In this document: piece by piece, positions 46,485-57,400 of the stretch
Layout of the letters: each line of letters begins with the position of its first letter
Numbering within the stretch: the first letter of the stretch is position 1
Origin: Branchiostoma floridae
Taxonomy: Eukaryota > Chordata > Leptocardii > Amphioxiformes > Branchiostomatidae
Length of the DNA stretch: 64,000 nt
Reading direction: 5' to 3'
Assembly (NCBI RefSeq): GCF_000003815.2
Contig: NC_049988.1
Coordinates: 22,888,091-22,952,090, forward strand
Translations under genes and position numbers: made by a program
The notes under the pieces: generated by a model
The model's database searches: none
Seen by the model: only the letters and a program-made list of their open reading frames with translations
What the model was told of the DNA's origin: nothing

Positions 46485-48439
46485 CCTTGACCTGAAGGTC
46501 GTGACCTTGATCCACAGGTCACCTCTCTGAAGGTTACTGACTCCAAAAGTCTAATCTATATACAAACATAACTAATTTAGTGATGCCTTTCATGAGTACA
46601 TGTTCATCAAATAGAGCTGTTAGGACTTGAAAAGGTGTGTATGCATCATATCATCCTGTGCACAGGAATTGATGATGTCACTGCTCTGGCCAAGCTTGAA
46701 GCAAAAGTGAATTTAGTTGTCTCCAAAATTTATATTTTATATATCAAAGACAATTAAAAATGTAATCTCATGAAGAAAGTCTGTGTTTGAAAACAGATGT
46801 TTATTCTCCAAGCTTTTCTCATTCGCTGCATTGTGCCTTGTCAAGGTCAGACAAATTCAATTCTGTGGACGACATCCCTGAAAACCCTGTATTTGATGCT
46901 AGAGAACGAGGTAAAATATGTCTCATTCATGACATTTGTGCTTATATTTACGACAATCATGTGATGTTCTCTTCCTTTGTGTTAGACTAATGAAGGGTTT
47001 CTGGCACTTCTCAATATTTGGCCACCTGTTACAGACTGAGTACTGTCACCTATTGTTGCCCATTCGTGAAAGGATCAAGATGTCGTCGTTTTTCTCTTTG
47101 AGAGGCACCATCCACAAATTCACATTTGTTTGCCTTACCCTTGCTACATGTAAGGTGGCTACTTCTCATGTATATTGCTAAGGTGGATACTTCTCATGTA
47201 TAAAGTATTTTTAAATGTGAGTGAAAAGTAAGAAATTCTACGAAGAAATTGATGTTTCTATCCCCTCTGTGCCTTAAACTTGACGTTATACATTATGCAG
47301 ATGATTTCAATGTTATGTAAGCAGTGACAATTTAACCTTCCGTAACCAGTTCTATTTGTTCCTGGTAAATTTGTGTGAATGCAGAGAAATTAAAAACTGC
47401 CAGATTGTTTAGGCAGTGATGGTTTACTGTACAAAGCTCTACTGTTGCATCGCTTTTTTTCGTGGTGCAAAGATTTTCAGTTGAGAAAGAAATTTGTGAA
47501 TGATTAAATCAGAGATTTGTGGAAATTGTTTTGTTGATCAGATAGGAAATGAAAGTACTTAGCCATAGTGGCACTGTCAATACTTATGCACCACTAGTAA
47601 TCAACTTGTGCTTTGCAATGTATAAGTTGGTTATTCAAATATCAATTAAATAATCAACCATTTAGCTATGCATCAGCTATATGTCTACATGTAGCCACTG
47701 TGTATATGTCCAGTATGTTGTCTATTAGTGTAAATTAATGACATGTAAAATTAATGCGTTTCTCAATCAGCATTCAATAACAAGAATCATATTTTTAATC
47801 AATACTTTGACTTCCTGCCTTAAATAATATAAACAATTGCAAGTATTAAAGCAATAGTGAAACTCTATTAATGCCACTATATGCTATATGCCAGTAGGGG
47901 CTTGGAGATGTCTGAATCAGATCTTATTCCAGTTTGTGTGCAAGAATTAGACGTTACAGTCACTATAAGTGTGCCTTAAAACCATAATATGTTACCACTA
48001 CAGTTGTAGGCAATAATACCCGTCACATTTGTCGAAAATCGATCGGACGACAATTCTGCAATCGTCCGAGCCTTGATTATAATAATACATGTAACTTTAT
48101 TGCACAACTTTGTATAGCAATATTGTACAAGGTACAAAGAATGGCTTATATGTGACGGGCGGTTTTCGGTGAAAAATACGCGCAACCCTCTGCCGATCAT
48201 AAATATGGCCGATCTTCTATTGATATGCCCAAAGATCGTGGATAATGTGACGGGGGGTATAAGAGATACATGTATGGGGACGATGTATACAATGTGGCCT
48301 AAGCTGCCTTAAAAGTTACAATCACATAAGTTCCTACACAGTGTGCCTTAACGTTAAAACTAAATTTAAGTTAGCTGACAAATGGTATAGATCAATCTGT
48401 ATAGTTGCATGACACCTTTTAATCATTGATTATTTTATT

Positions 48440-48575
48440 GTATTATATTGTATGACTTCTTTGTATGTTCGTCCGTATTTTTGTAGGTTCTGCCGCTACC
48501 AGCCCAAAGCTGCCTAGGCAGACCCTTGTATGACATGTCTCATCGTCAATAAAGAAAGAAAGAAAGAAAGAAATT
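48440..48575 (+). mobile_element. Retroelement 3' tail with (GAAA)n
   Basis: TGCCGCTACCAGCCCAAAGC, GCCTAGGCAGACCC and TCATCGTCAATAAAGAAAGA lead into an AAAGAAAGAAAG run. This has the form of a LINE or SINE 3' end. Confidence 0.5.
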
Positions 48576-49425
48576 TAGCTCCACAACTGATTGTCACAGG
48601 AACTGGCATTGTCAGGATATTTGGCTAGATCAGTTCTTGTTTTTTGTTTTATTTCATTTTTTTTCTAATTTCTGGGTAGCTTTCTTCTACATTGTGATTT
48701 GCAAAGTGACTCATAGGTATCATTGTGCATCATAGGTAAAAGCCATTTGTGTTTTTGTCGTTATGTTAAGTTTTATGTTGCTTTTTTTTACTGTCAGCAT
48801 TATGTCATTATGTCAAAGTCTTAATGACCTTGTTGTTCTATGAATTAATTAACTCTAATCTGCTAATGAACAAAATTCAAGCATATCTAGAATATTGTCA
48901 GCTGAAGGAATACATAAATAAATATCTAGATTAGAAAATTTTTTAACTAGGAGGAAAATGCAGAAATAGATGATTAAAGACAAACTCTTTGAGGTGGAAA
49001 TATCACAGTAACAACAATACATGGAATTCTATACTCTTATGGCAGTAATTTTGTATGGAAATGTAAATGTTTGATCTCTTCACACATGACACTTTTTAAG
49101 TCATGAAGACTTGATTTGAGTGGAAATTTGCAAAAAAAAGTTGATGTGTGTAAAAATTTGATATTACTGAGATGCTGTGCACAGTAAACCTGTTCAACTA
49201 TTATTATATGAACAAGAGATAGCCAGAAGGAAAATGTATTTTGTTTCACAGGCTTAAAGTGTTACTTCTTATGTGTCCCAAGAAGGGAATTCATTTTCAA
49301 AGATGTGTGATCATATTATTCAGACTTTCTAAGATGAATTCAGAACTTCTCCAAACAAATGTTATGAACAGTTGAGGCTCACCTAGATATTGGATCAATA
49401 ACAGACAATTTTTTTTCTTTTTTTA

Positions 49426-49660
49426 GGCTACACAAAATTACTTGTTGGTTCTCGGAGTAAAAAAGACAACAAAACAGTGCTAATAGTTTCTCTCTTGAAA
49501 CCAGAGTCTGAGAGCTGTACCTTGGTACACACAGTATCAGGGAGTGAATGGACATGTAGTAAGGTGCAAGGTTTCCTCCCAGCCTTCTGTTTTCATCTTA
49601 ACCACTAGCTAAATTTTTCCTTCAAATAGCCGAGAACCAAGAAAATAGATTGGTGTGGCC
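49426..49660. mobile_element. Harbinger-like MITE, diverged copy
   Basis: Left end GGCTACACAAAATTACTTGT and right end AAAATAGATTGGTGTGGCC are inverted. GGTTCTCGG pairs with CCGAGAACC inside. TTA and TAA flank it. Confidence 0.65.
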
Positions 49661-50207
49661 TAACCGTTATCATTGTACAAGTGAGATTTATTTGAAGATA
49701 CACACCATTGCACAGTATTGTGTGATGTTCATATTTGATGTGCAGTTGTTGTGTGCACATGAGCAGATAAACAGTCAACAAAACTTACCTGTATCTCATA
49801 GATCGTATTATTCAAGACGTCAAAAGTGAGGTTATCTTTTTTGTTAACCCCCCATCTACCATGATGTCAAGTCACCCATGCATTTGTGTAATGTACAGTG
49901 CACATTTGCAGATTGAGGGTTAAGTGATTTAAATGTTGCAATCACGTTTTGTGTGTACTAATCAAATGTGCCACTAACTGTTCTCCATTCATTGCTTTAG
50001 ATTTTTTATTTGCTTCTTGCATTAAAAATGTGGCTAATAACATTCATGATTTGTGCCAGTAATAGTTATTATCATATAATGCCAGTTTTAAATATTTTGT
50101 AATGTTGCAATCGAAAAAATCTGTCTCGACACAAAACTAGATAATAAAATCTGTCTGCAGCACCTCATTGGTCATGTCTTTTGTGTTTTTTACTCCGACT
50201 TTTACCT

Positions 50208-50292
50208 GTGAGTTTATGTGTGTTTGTGTGTGTGTGTATATGTGTCCGTGTGTGTGTCTGAATGTCTGTGTGTGAGAGAGAGAAAGAGATAC
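50208..50292. repeat. GT / GA microsatellite
   Basis: GTGTGTGT runs pass into GAGAGAGAGAAAGAGA. Confidence 0.9.
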
Positions 50293-50523
50293 TGTGTAGG
50301 CTGCTATTCTAAAATAAAATGCAAACTTTAAGCAGAAATGTGGACAAAAACAATACTAAAACATAAAACTTTTATTTCTCCCAAATTACCAGCCCCACCC
50401 CTAAACTCACAGTGGGCTCTTCCGTCACCAGCGACTACAATATGCAGCATAAACAACAGTTCCAACATGGCTCATGTTTTTCCTGAATAAATACATCTCT
50501 AATATCCTCAACCATAAACCATA

Positions 50524-50799
50524 CTCCTACGTAGGGACATCCAACAGCCAAACTGCCTGTGTGGATGCGCCCTGTATTCTCAACCGTCACGCTTAGTTCT
50601 TGACCGCCCTGCTTATAAATATTAATGATGTTTCCCTTATACATGCGAGCCAGCTTTTGAAAACGGAAAGCCTATATCTCTGATTTGTTGATAGCTGGTT
50701 TGGGGGGGGGGGGACATCCACAGGAACTAAGAGTGACGGTTGAAAGAGCAGGGTACATCCAGACAGGCAGTATGGCTGTTGGATGTCCCTGCGTAGGAG
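50524..50799. mobile_element. Foldback element (arms of about 75 bp)
   Basis: CTCCTACGTAGGGACATCCA with the following 'acagcc...ctgcctgt' and 'tcaaccgtcac' returns inverted as GACGGTTGAAAGAGCAGGG ... TTGGATGTCCCTGCGTAGGAG. The loop holds a run of G. Probably the stem of a nonautonomous element. Confidence 0.75.
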
Positions 50800-51460
50800 G
50801 ATGACATAAACAAGCTTAAGACATAACAAAAGCGAACAAAGGCCAACATATTATCATTGTTTCAGTCTGAAGTAAAGTTCAACCGTAATTTCCAACACCA
50901 AAATTAGACAAACCCCAATTTTCAACCGTCCAAATCTGGTCCTTTTCAGTAAGCAGTGGATCAGAAAGCGGAATTCATAAACTTCCTCCAACTTGTGATC
51001 CATTGCTCACTGCGTCATTTGTTCCATCTTTGTAACGTGACGTCACAGAAGCACGGGATTGCCCAATTCTTGACAAAAGACGATCATTCGAAAATTTGGG
51101 TAAGTTCGGTTTTGTAATTTCGGTTGGAAATTACAGTTCAACTCAGATGATTTCTACTAACACAGGCTAATGTTTAATGAGACAAAAAGTGCAGATAATT
51201 TCATACAAAAGATATCAATAAAATAATCAATAAAGCCAAATCATAAATTTCTTTTCAGCAAAAATATTCAAAACTCTTCTTACATCTTTTCAGCTGCTAC
51301 ATGTACATAACGCGAATAATCAATGTAGACGGAATAACTACAGAAAATTCTGTGCAAATTTGAAAAAGAGCCCCCCCCCCCTCTGCTATTCTAGCTTGAT
51401 TCAGGCTACCCGACTGATGCTAGCAGAAAGAAAGTGTAGCAACCATTGTACATACAAAAT

Positions 51461-51792
51461 CAGGGCTCTAGCCAGCTCGAAATTTTTTTCCATCAGCCAA
51501 TTCCCATTGTCGCGAAAACACTATTCAAGGAGCTAGAGAGACTGAACTGAGACCTTGAAAAATGGGTTTTTAATGAGATTATCGTATGCGAAAGGGCACC
51601 GACACACATTGTCAACAATCATAACAATAGTAAAACAAACAGTGTGTGGCTTTTACGGCGTCCCCAAGCCGCCTGTAGCTTCCACCAAGGATTTTTGTCC
51701 ATCAAGGTTGACGGATTGGTTTTAAAAAATTTTCGTCACACACAGCAAATTTCCGTCAATTGACGGAAAAACGGGCGCTGGCTAGAGCCCTG
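51461..51792. mobile_element. hAT-like MITE, copy 2 (CAGGGCTCTAGCCAGC ends, 8-bp TSD)
   Basis: 332 bp, about 90% alike to 15418-15775 by eye and in the same orientation. The flanking duplication TACAAAAT is at 51453-51460 and 51793-51800. A different TSD from copy 1 shows an independent insertion. Confidence 0.85.
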
Positions 51793-51865
51793 TACAAAAT
51801 GTACTTCTTTTAGTTTGTGAATACACTTGTGCATGTACAATGTACAAAAAATGTACATTCTGTAT

Positions 51866-52066
51866 ACTATAAATGCATTTAAGTTTGTGGGGATTTGATA
51901 TCGCGGTAGCAGAAAGTGGTTTTAAGTTCGCGGTAGCACCATGCACTGTAGTCTCTTACTGCCATGATGGAAAAATGTTCCCGGTGATTTTAAGTTCGTG
52001 GTGAAGCGGCCACCGCAAAACCACGAACATTAAACCGCTGCGAAAGTTTATGCATTTACAATAATT
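51866..52066. mobile_element. Palindromic MITE (TTTACAGTA family), copy 4
   Basis: TATACTATAAATGCATTTAAG at left and GTTTATGCATTTACAATA at right. The middle CGCGGTAGCACCATGCACTG matches the other copies. Insertion is in the opposite orientation to 37460 and 40243. Confidence 0.75.
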
Positions 52067-52620
52067 AGAATATGATGTTGAAAATGCCAGTATTGTGATA
52101 CATTTCAATTCTACATTCAATTTGTTACATGGAAAGAGAGAGATTGAGAAGTAACCTGTAATTCTTTTCTGGAGCAAAATTGGAAACACAAATTAACTTT
52201 TCAATAGAAATAAAGAACTTCTCCCCCTTTCATAAGTACATGTATGTCTAAACTAATATTCTTTTGACCTACATTAGTAATTTTCTGAATACTGTTCAGT
52301 GGTACTGTGTTTCATAAAACATTTGCAAGTTTGGTACAGAAATAAATAGTATTGAGCAAAACAAAAATAAATACATCTATAGCATTGCTTTACTTCTGAC
52401 TGATTGTACTTCACATAGGAACATTCCATTCAAATCAAGGGGTGGTCAAGAATACTGAGTCTCTTCTTACCTCCTTATTGTCTTCATTTTGCAGCCATTT
52501 GAATCACTACCAAAATATGACCACTGTTTTGGCAAAACATATCCTTAGAGGCATATGGCTGCAACTGGTTAGGTTGTGTTGAACATGACAAACCAAACTC
52601 CGTGCACCATATCTTTCTTA

Positions 52621-52983
52621 GGCCACACCAATTTAATTTCTTGGTTCACGGATTTTTTCATAAAAAATTTGGAGCGAGAGGGCGAAATAAAAATAAAAAT
52701 TGTAAAATGGTTGGGGTAAAGGTAACGGCTAATCCAAAACATCAAGAAAAAAAGTTTTCAGCTTGAAAAAAGTACAAAAACACTATTATTGTACAGTAAC
52801 AGCACCTGTACCCACACTTTAAGGAGCTTATAATATAAAGGCCAATTTGCTACACCAGAAAGCTGGTGAATGGTTTCATTAATGGTAAAAATTTGCTGAG
52901 TGGTAATTTTTATTTTTATTTATTTTTTTCCAAAAAATAGGAGCGAGCGAATCCGTGAACCAAGAAATTAAATTGGTGTGGCC
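52621..52983. mobile_element. Harbinger-like MITE, copy 3 (TTA TSD, reverse orientation)
   Basis: 363 bp, near-identical to 18392-18756 in reverse complement. TTA at 52618-52620 and 52984-52986. It supplies AATAAA-like sequence on the minus strand but lies more than 800 bp beyond the CHPF stop. Confidence 0.82.
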
Positions 52984-53389
52984 TTATGAACAGGCCTTTT
53001 TCATATTTTTCCAATTTTTATACTATCAAGAAGAGATTTCTAAACCTCGCCATATAAGAAATTTTCCTATTTCACCCCATAATGCAGGTATGGGAGGGAA
53101 ATACTATTATTGTTTTTTTCCAAAAGTTTCTTCTAATTCTCCTTTTCTGCCTTTTGGTTAAATGAACAACTCTGCCATTTCACTTGTTTGTTTTGACCAA
53201 ACATTTTGCATAGAGATAGAGTGGGAAAACACCCCCAGATGATTGTAACATTTTTCATATATGCCTTCAAAATTATCTCTAGTTATCAATTTTAAAGTAA
53301 CAAATTACTTCTGCCACCATTCATGTTGCAAGTCCCCTTCCTTACTTTGTAAATGGAATAACCCAAACAATTCACAACCTAAATATCTT

Positions 53390-53830
53390 AAAACATCGTC
53401 CTAACTCTTCACCATGTTTCCAAACGATATTTTTATTGTCATGTTCAAAGTTGAATTTTGTGAGGTGAACAAAATTCAATGGGGTTGAATGGAATAGAAC
53501 AGAGCTTATAACTTGACAAACTACTAAGAAAAAGTCCTAACTTTTTGTCATGTTTCCTGACTGAGTCTAAACGTCAAGTTCAAAGTTGAAGCAATTTTGT
53601 GAGTTGAATAGAATTCGATGGGGTTTAATTGGAATAGAAGAGAGTTTAACTTGTCAATATACTATATAGGAAAATGTCCTAACTTTTCGCCACGTTTTCT
53701 GCTTGACTCTTTATCTCATTGTCATGTTCAATGTTGAAATTTGTGAGTTGAATAGAATTCGATAGGATTGAATGGAATAGAACAGAGTTTAAGTTTTCTT
53801 AAATCTACTTAGTCTATGTGGAAAAAAGTC
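53390..53830 (-). repeat. Tandem diverged copies of the CHPF coding end and 3'UTR
   Basis: Words flanking the CHPF stop (plus strand GTCCTAACTTTTCaCCACGT, CTTTATCTCATTGTCaTGTTC, TTGTGAGTTGAATAGAATTC) return near 53677, 53535 and 53397 with a period of about 138-152 bp. Farther copies are more diverged. Only the rightmost retains the coding frame. Confidence 0.8.
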
Positions 53831-54445
53831 CTAACTTTTCACCACGTTTTCTGCTTGACTCTTTATCTCATTGTCGTGTTCGAAGATGAGTTTCGCGAGT
53901 TGTTCCTTCGACGCGAGTCCTTCCGCCTGGCTTACCAGGCAACTGTGGTAGAGGTCCTCGCTTAGGTGAGGGTTACACGTACGCGGCATGTACCGCTGTC
54001 GCAAATCCGGCTCAACCGCACGGAAAACGTGGAGATTCGAGTGTTTAAGGAACATCTCGTAGAGGTTATACGTCTCCGAGACGTCTTCGTTTTCCTTCCG
54101 TTGCTTCTGGAGTTCCGTCCTGGTGCTCATGTAGTCAGAGTTGTAGAAGCAGGCCTCGTCGAACGCGTGGACGTCGAAGTGGCCGAACTCCTTCCCGAAT
54201 TCCACGGTCGCGGGGTACGGCTTGGTGTCGTATATGAGCTCGGGACTATACTGCGCGAAGTGGATCGGGAAGAACGCCTGCCACCCCGCGATGGTGTTCA
54301 TCCGACACCGGTTCAGGAACTCGATTGTGAGCTCGTCCGTTACGGTGACCAATAGGAATAGGGCGTCCACCGGGTGCTTCTTGGAGATGATGTCCATGAT
54401 TTTCAGCTGAGTCGGCACGTCTGTCTTTATGCTGATCCAGGGGAT
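53831..54445 (-). CDS. CHPF: CHPF last coding exon
   Basis: 615 nt, 204 codons plus TAG. Contains the second glycosyltransferase-like domain with VTVTDEL in place of DxD, then CFYNSDYMS and the C-terminal EDLYHSCLVSQAEGLASKEQ. Codon use is GC-rich compared with the AT-rich flank at 53.2-53.8 kb. The long plus-strand ORF at 53966-54355 is a shadow of it. Confidence 0.92.
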   Translation of the reverse strand: MPWISIKTDVPTQLKIMDIISKKHPVDALFLLVTVTDELTIEFLNRCRMNTIAGWQAFFPIHFAQYSPELIYDTKPYPATVEFGKEFGHFDVHAFDEACFYNSDYMSTRTELQKQRKENEDVSETYNLYEMFLKHSNLHVFRAVEPDLRQRYMPRTCNPHLSEDLYHSCLVSQAEGLASKEQLAKLIFEHDNEIKSQAENVVKS

Positions 54446-57400
54446 CTGGTGCAAAAATATAACAGAAGACATTTGTGTACATGTACCCTGTAACTGTATA
54501 ATTCATGAAGATCAATAAAAGTTAAACATCCAGGTAATAAGATATGGCAAAAATCTATTACTCAATGCAACTACAGATGATTTTGGAAACGGTCAGACGT
54601 TTCTGATAACATCTGTCAGTGAGTGAGTGAGTGACGCTGACGAAAGGAAATCATATCCAGTTGCTTGAGTAATTGTATGATTTGTTAAGTTGTACAGAAT
54701 TGTTGTCCCACTCATTCTTCGTGTCCATGTTGTTGATTTCCATACTATTACATTTTTGTAAATCTGTCATTTCAAGCTTACGAAAATATATTTTCAACAG
54801 TTTTATGTCCTAAAGTTCAAATTATTGGGATGGAGGGGGCAAATTTCTGTTTTGGGATGGCGGGACGCATCCTAGAGATAGTCCTGCTACCCAGATAAGT
54901 CCTGCTCTACACATACCTTTGCGTTGGGGTACTTCCTCTCATAGTAGGTGATCATGGACTTCAGCATCCCAAACACATCCTCTTCCTGGATGTTCTGAGC
55001 ATCCAGAGGGTCATAGATGAAGACGACGGTCAGCGCGGAGTTTTCGTGGATGTCCAGAACGACCTGAGCGTACGAGTCCAGGAACTTTGCCACCTGTTGT
55101 TGTGGGATATAAAACAGACCCTTCAGATATATATCATACATATATGGCCTCCTTCAGTCAATGTTGACCATGGTAAAATCCTAATAGATATCAGAATCAG
55201 CTGTGGATAAACAGTCCTATACGAAAATGACAGTCTCTGTCACAAAGGGCCCATCTGTAGGCTGACTCAGGTCTGTTGCAGAGTTCTTTTCGCAGGTTCC
55301 ATCATTGTGATGTTACAATGTACTAATCTCCAAGGAGATCCTACGGTAGCCGGATACGTGGTCTCCATGACGTACAAACAAACACGTACCTGTTCCCTGT
55401 CGTGTATGGTGACAGGGAGTATGACGTACAGCCATATTGTCTCGATGACATAATGTGTTTACCAGTTACACAAAACAAACAAACAAACAAACACGTACCT
55501 GTTCCCTGTCATGTACAGTGATGGGTAGTATGACATAGAGCCGTGTTGTCTCCGTGATGTACAAACAAACAAACAAACAAACACGTACCTGTTCCCTGTC
55601 GTGTACTGTGACAGGTAGGATGACGTATAGCCGCGTTGTCTCGGTGACGTACGGCATCGGAATAATCTCCACTTGGCTCAGCGGCCGCAGCAGTTTCACG
55701 CGTTTCGTCACCACGTCACGGATGTTGTCAGGTCCGGTCTCTCCGACAAGAAGGTCAAGTTCGTACTCCATCCCCCGCGTTGGGTCAAACCTATGGGGGA
55801 AATCAAACTCAGTTGTTGTTGGAGTTTATAACTGTCATTCAACACATTGTCAACCAAATTGCGTACCTCGAAGGAAGGTTGTTAGAAGTACTTTTCCCAA
55901 AGTCTAGCCAGGAATCAAACCTATAACCTCTCAATCTTGGCAATTTGACACCAGCAGTCTGATGTATGGCCCATACGATGGGATTTCATTAAGCAATATT
56001 ACTAGTACTAGGGGGCCAAAACCTACAAACCTTGCTCTCCCTTCCAAGAGCTATCTACAATGTACCACTCAAATCATGACATGTCAGTCAAGTCAGTCCA
56101 GAACACGAGATATCAAAACTGGAAGTTCTGTTGCAGTATGGATATATACCGCTACCAGGCCTATAATCCAAGCATCTCAAGCTCATATCAAGACCTACCC
56201 ACATACCAAGTATCAGAACAATCCACTCTTCTCTAGTTCTCTTACAGACAGACATTCCTGCTGCAAACACAAAGCAGTCACTACAAGTAGAGGTTAAAAC
56301 ACATACAAACCTGCGATACCCGTTGAGCAGGCGCACGTGCTCGAAGGTCAGCCCCTGCTTCTGGTACTTGTCGTTGAGACGCTGCACGGACGTGGTGATG
56401 ATGTCATCAACATCCTGCCTGTCAACCCCCTGTGGGTTAAAGGTCAAGTGAGGTCATGTAAAAAAGAGCTTGCTAGTGAACTCGTACTGTGGAAGCCAAC
56501 ATACGGGTATGCACATGCTGGGCGACCTAGACTAACATACATAGACCAGCTGGCTCGTGATGTGGGGTTGCGGGTTGATGACTTAGAGAGCGCTATGGGG
56601 GACAGGGATGTCTGGAAGGAGAGAGTGGACCTGGTCCGGGCAAGTAGCCTGCGATGATGATGATGATGAGGTCATGTAATGCTCCTAGATATTTATTTAT
56701 TCATTTATTTCATCTTGAAACAAATGGATAGCCCCTACAACAGTGCATAGTTGATTTCCAAGGGGGCCCATCAAACATACATGTAAATAATAAATACAGG
56801 ACAAAACGTGGTAACAATCAGTCAAACTTTGAACACCCATGGACAACATACAGTACAGAAAACATAAAACCGGTGCGTCAAAAAATAATCAGTGTCCATA
56901 CTCAAGTCGAAAACGTTCCAAGGTCAAAATCAATATGTCAAGAGATGGGGTGGAGGTCAGAGGTCAAATCATATATCAAATCATGTGTAAAACGAAAATC
57001 AATGAAACTGAAATTTACAAAGTATGGATAGTAAGTCATATGTAAAGATTGAACAAAAAAATTAAAAGAACTATAGCAGACTGCAATACTTTGCTGAACT
57101 GTTATTGGTTAAGCCACCTAGGGCACCTTGCACCTGGTCAGTGCACCTTGCACTTGGCCTATAAAAGCAAGTACATGCTGTACTATGTTCATTCGAGCAT
57201 CATGGCGAAACATTTTTGATGTGTGTCGGTTTGAATGAAGTTCCTAAACGGGGAATATGCAGCTCCAGCTTTGGGTCATTCCAACTTGATAATGATCAGA
57301 GGACTGATCGAAAGCTTCTTGGTAAGCACTTTATTTTGTGTGCGGATATAAGGTTTTAAAATTAGCGCAATAGTTTACCTGCAGCTTACACTTGGGTGCT

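Larger units (their letters stand above)
46485..50165 (+). other. Probable FMNL 3'UTR
   Basis: No supported exon on either strand for 3.7 kb after the FMNL stop. AATAAA at 50143-50148 followed by a T/GT-rich stretch (GTCTTTTGTGTTTTTTAC) is the best polyadenylation candidate. Earlier variants (ATTAAA near 46753 and 47643) could be used instead. A retroelement tail (48440-48572) and a MITE (49426-49660) lie within. Confidence 0.4.

Noticed and set aside
53966-54355. 129-codon plus-strand ORF
   Set aside because: Shadow of the GC-rich last CHPF exon on the opposite strand.
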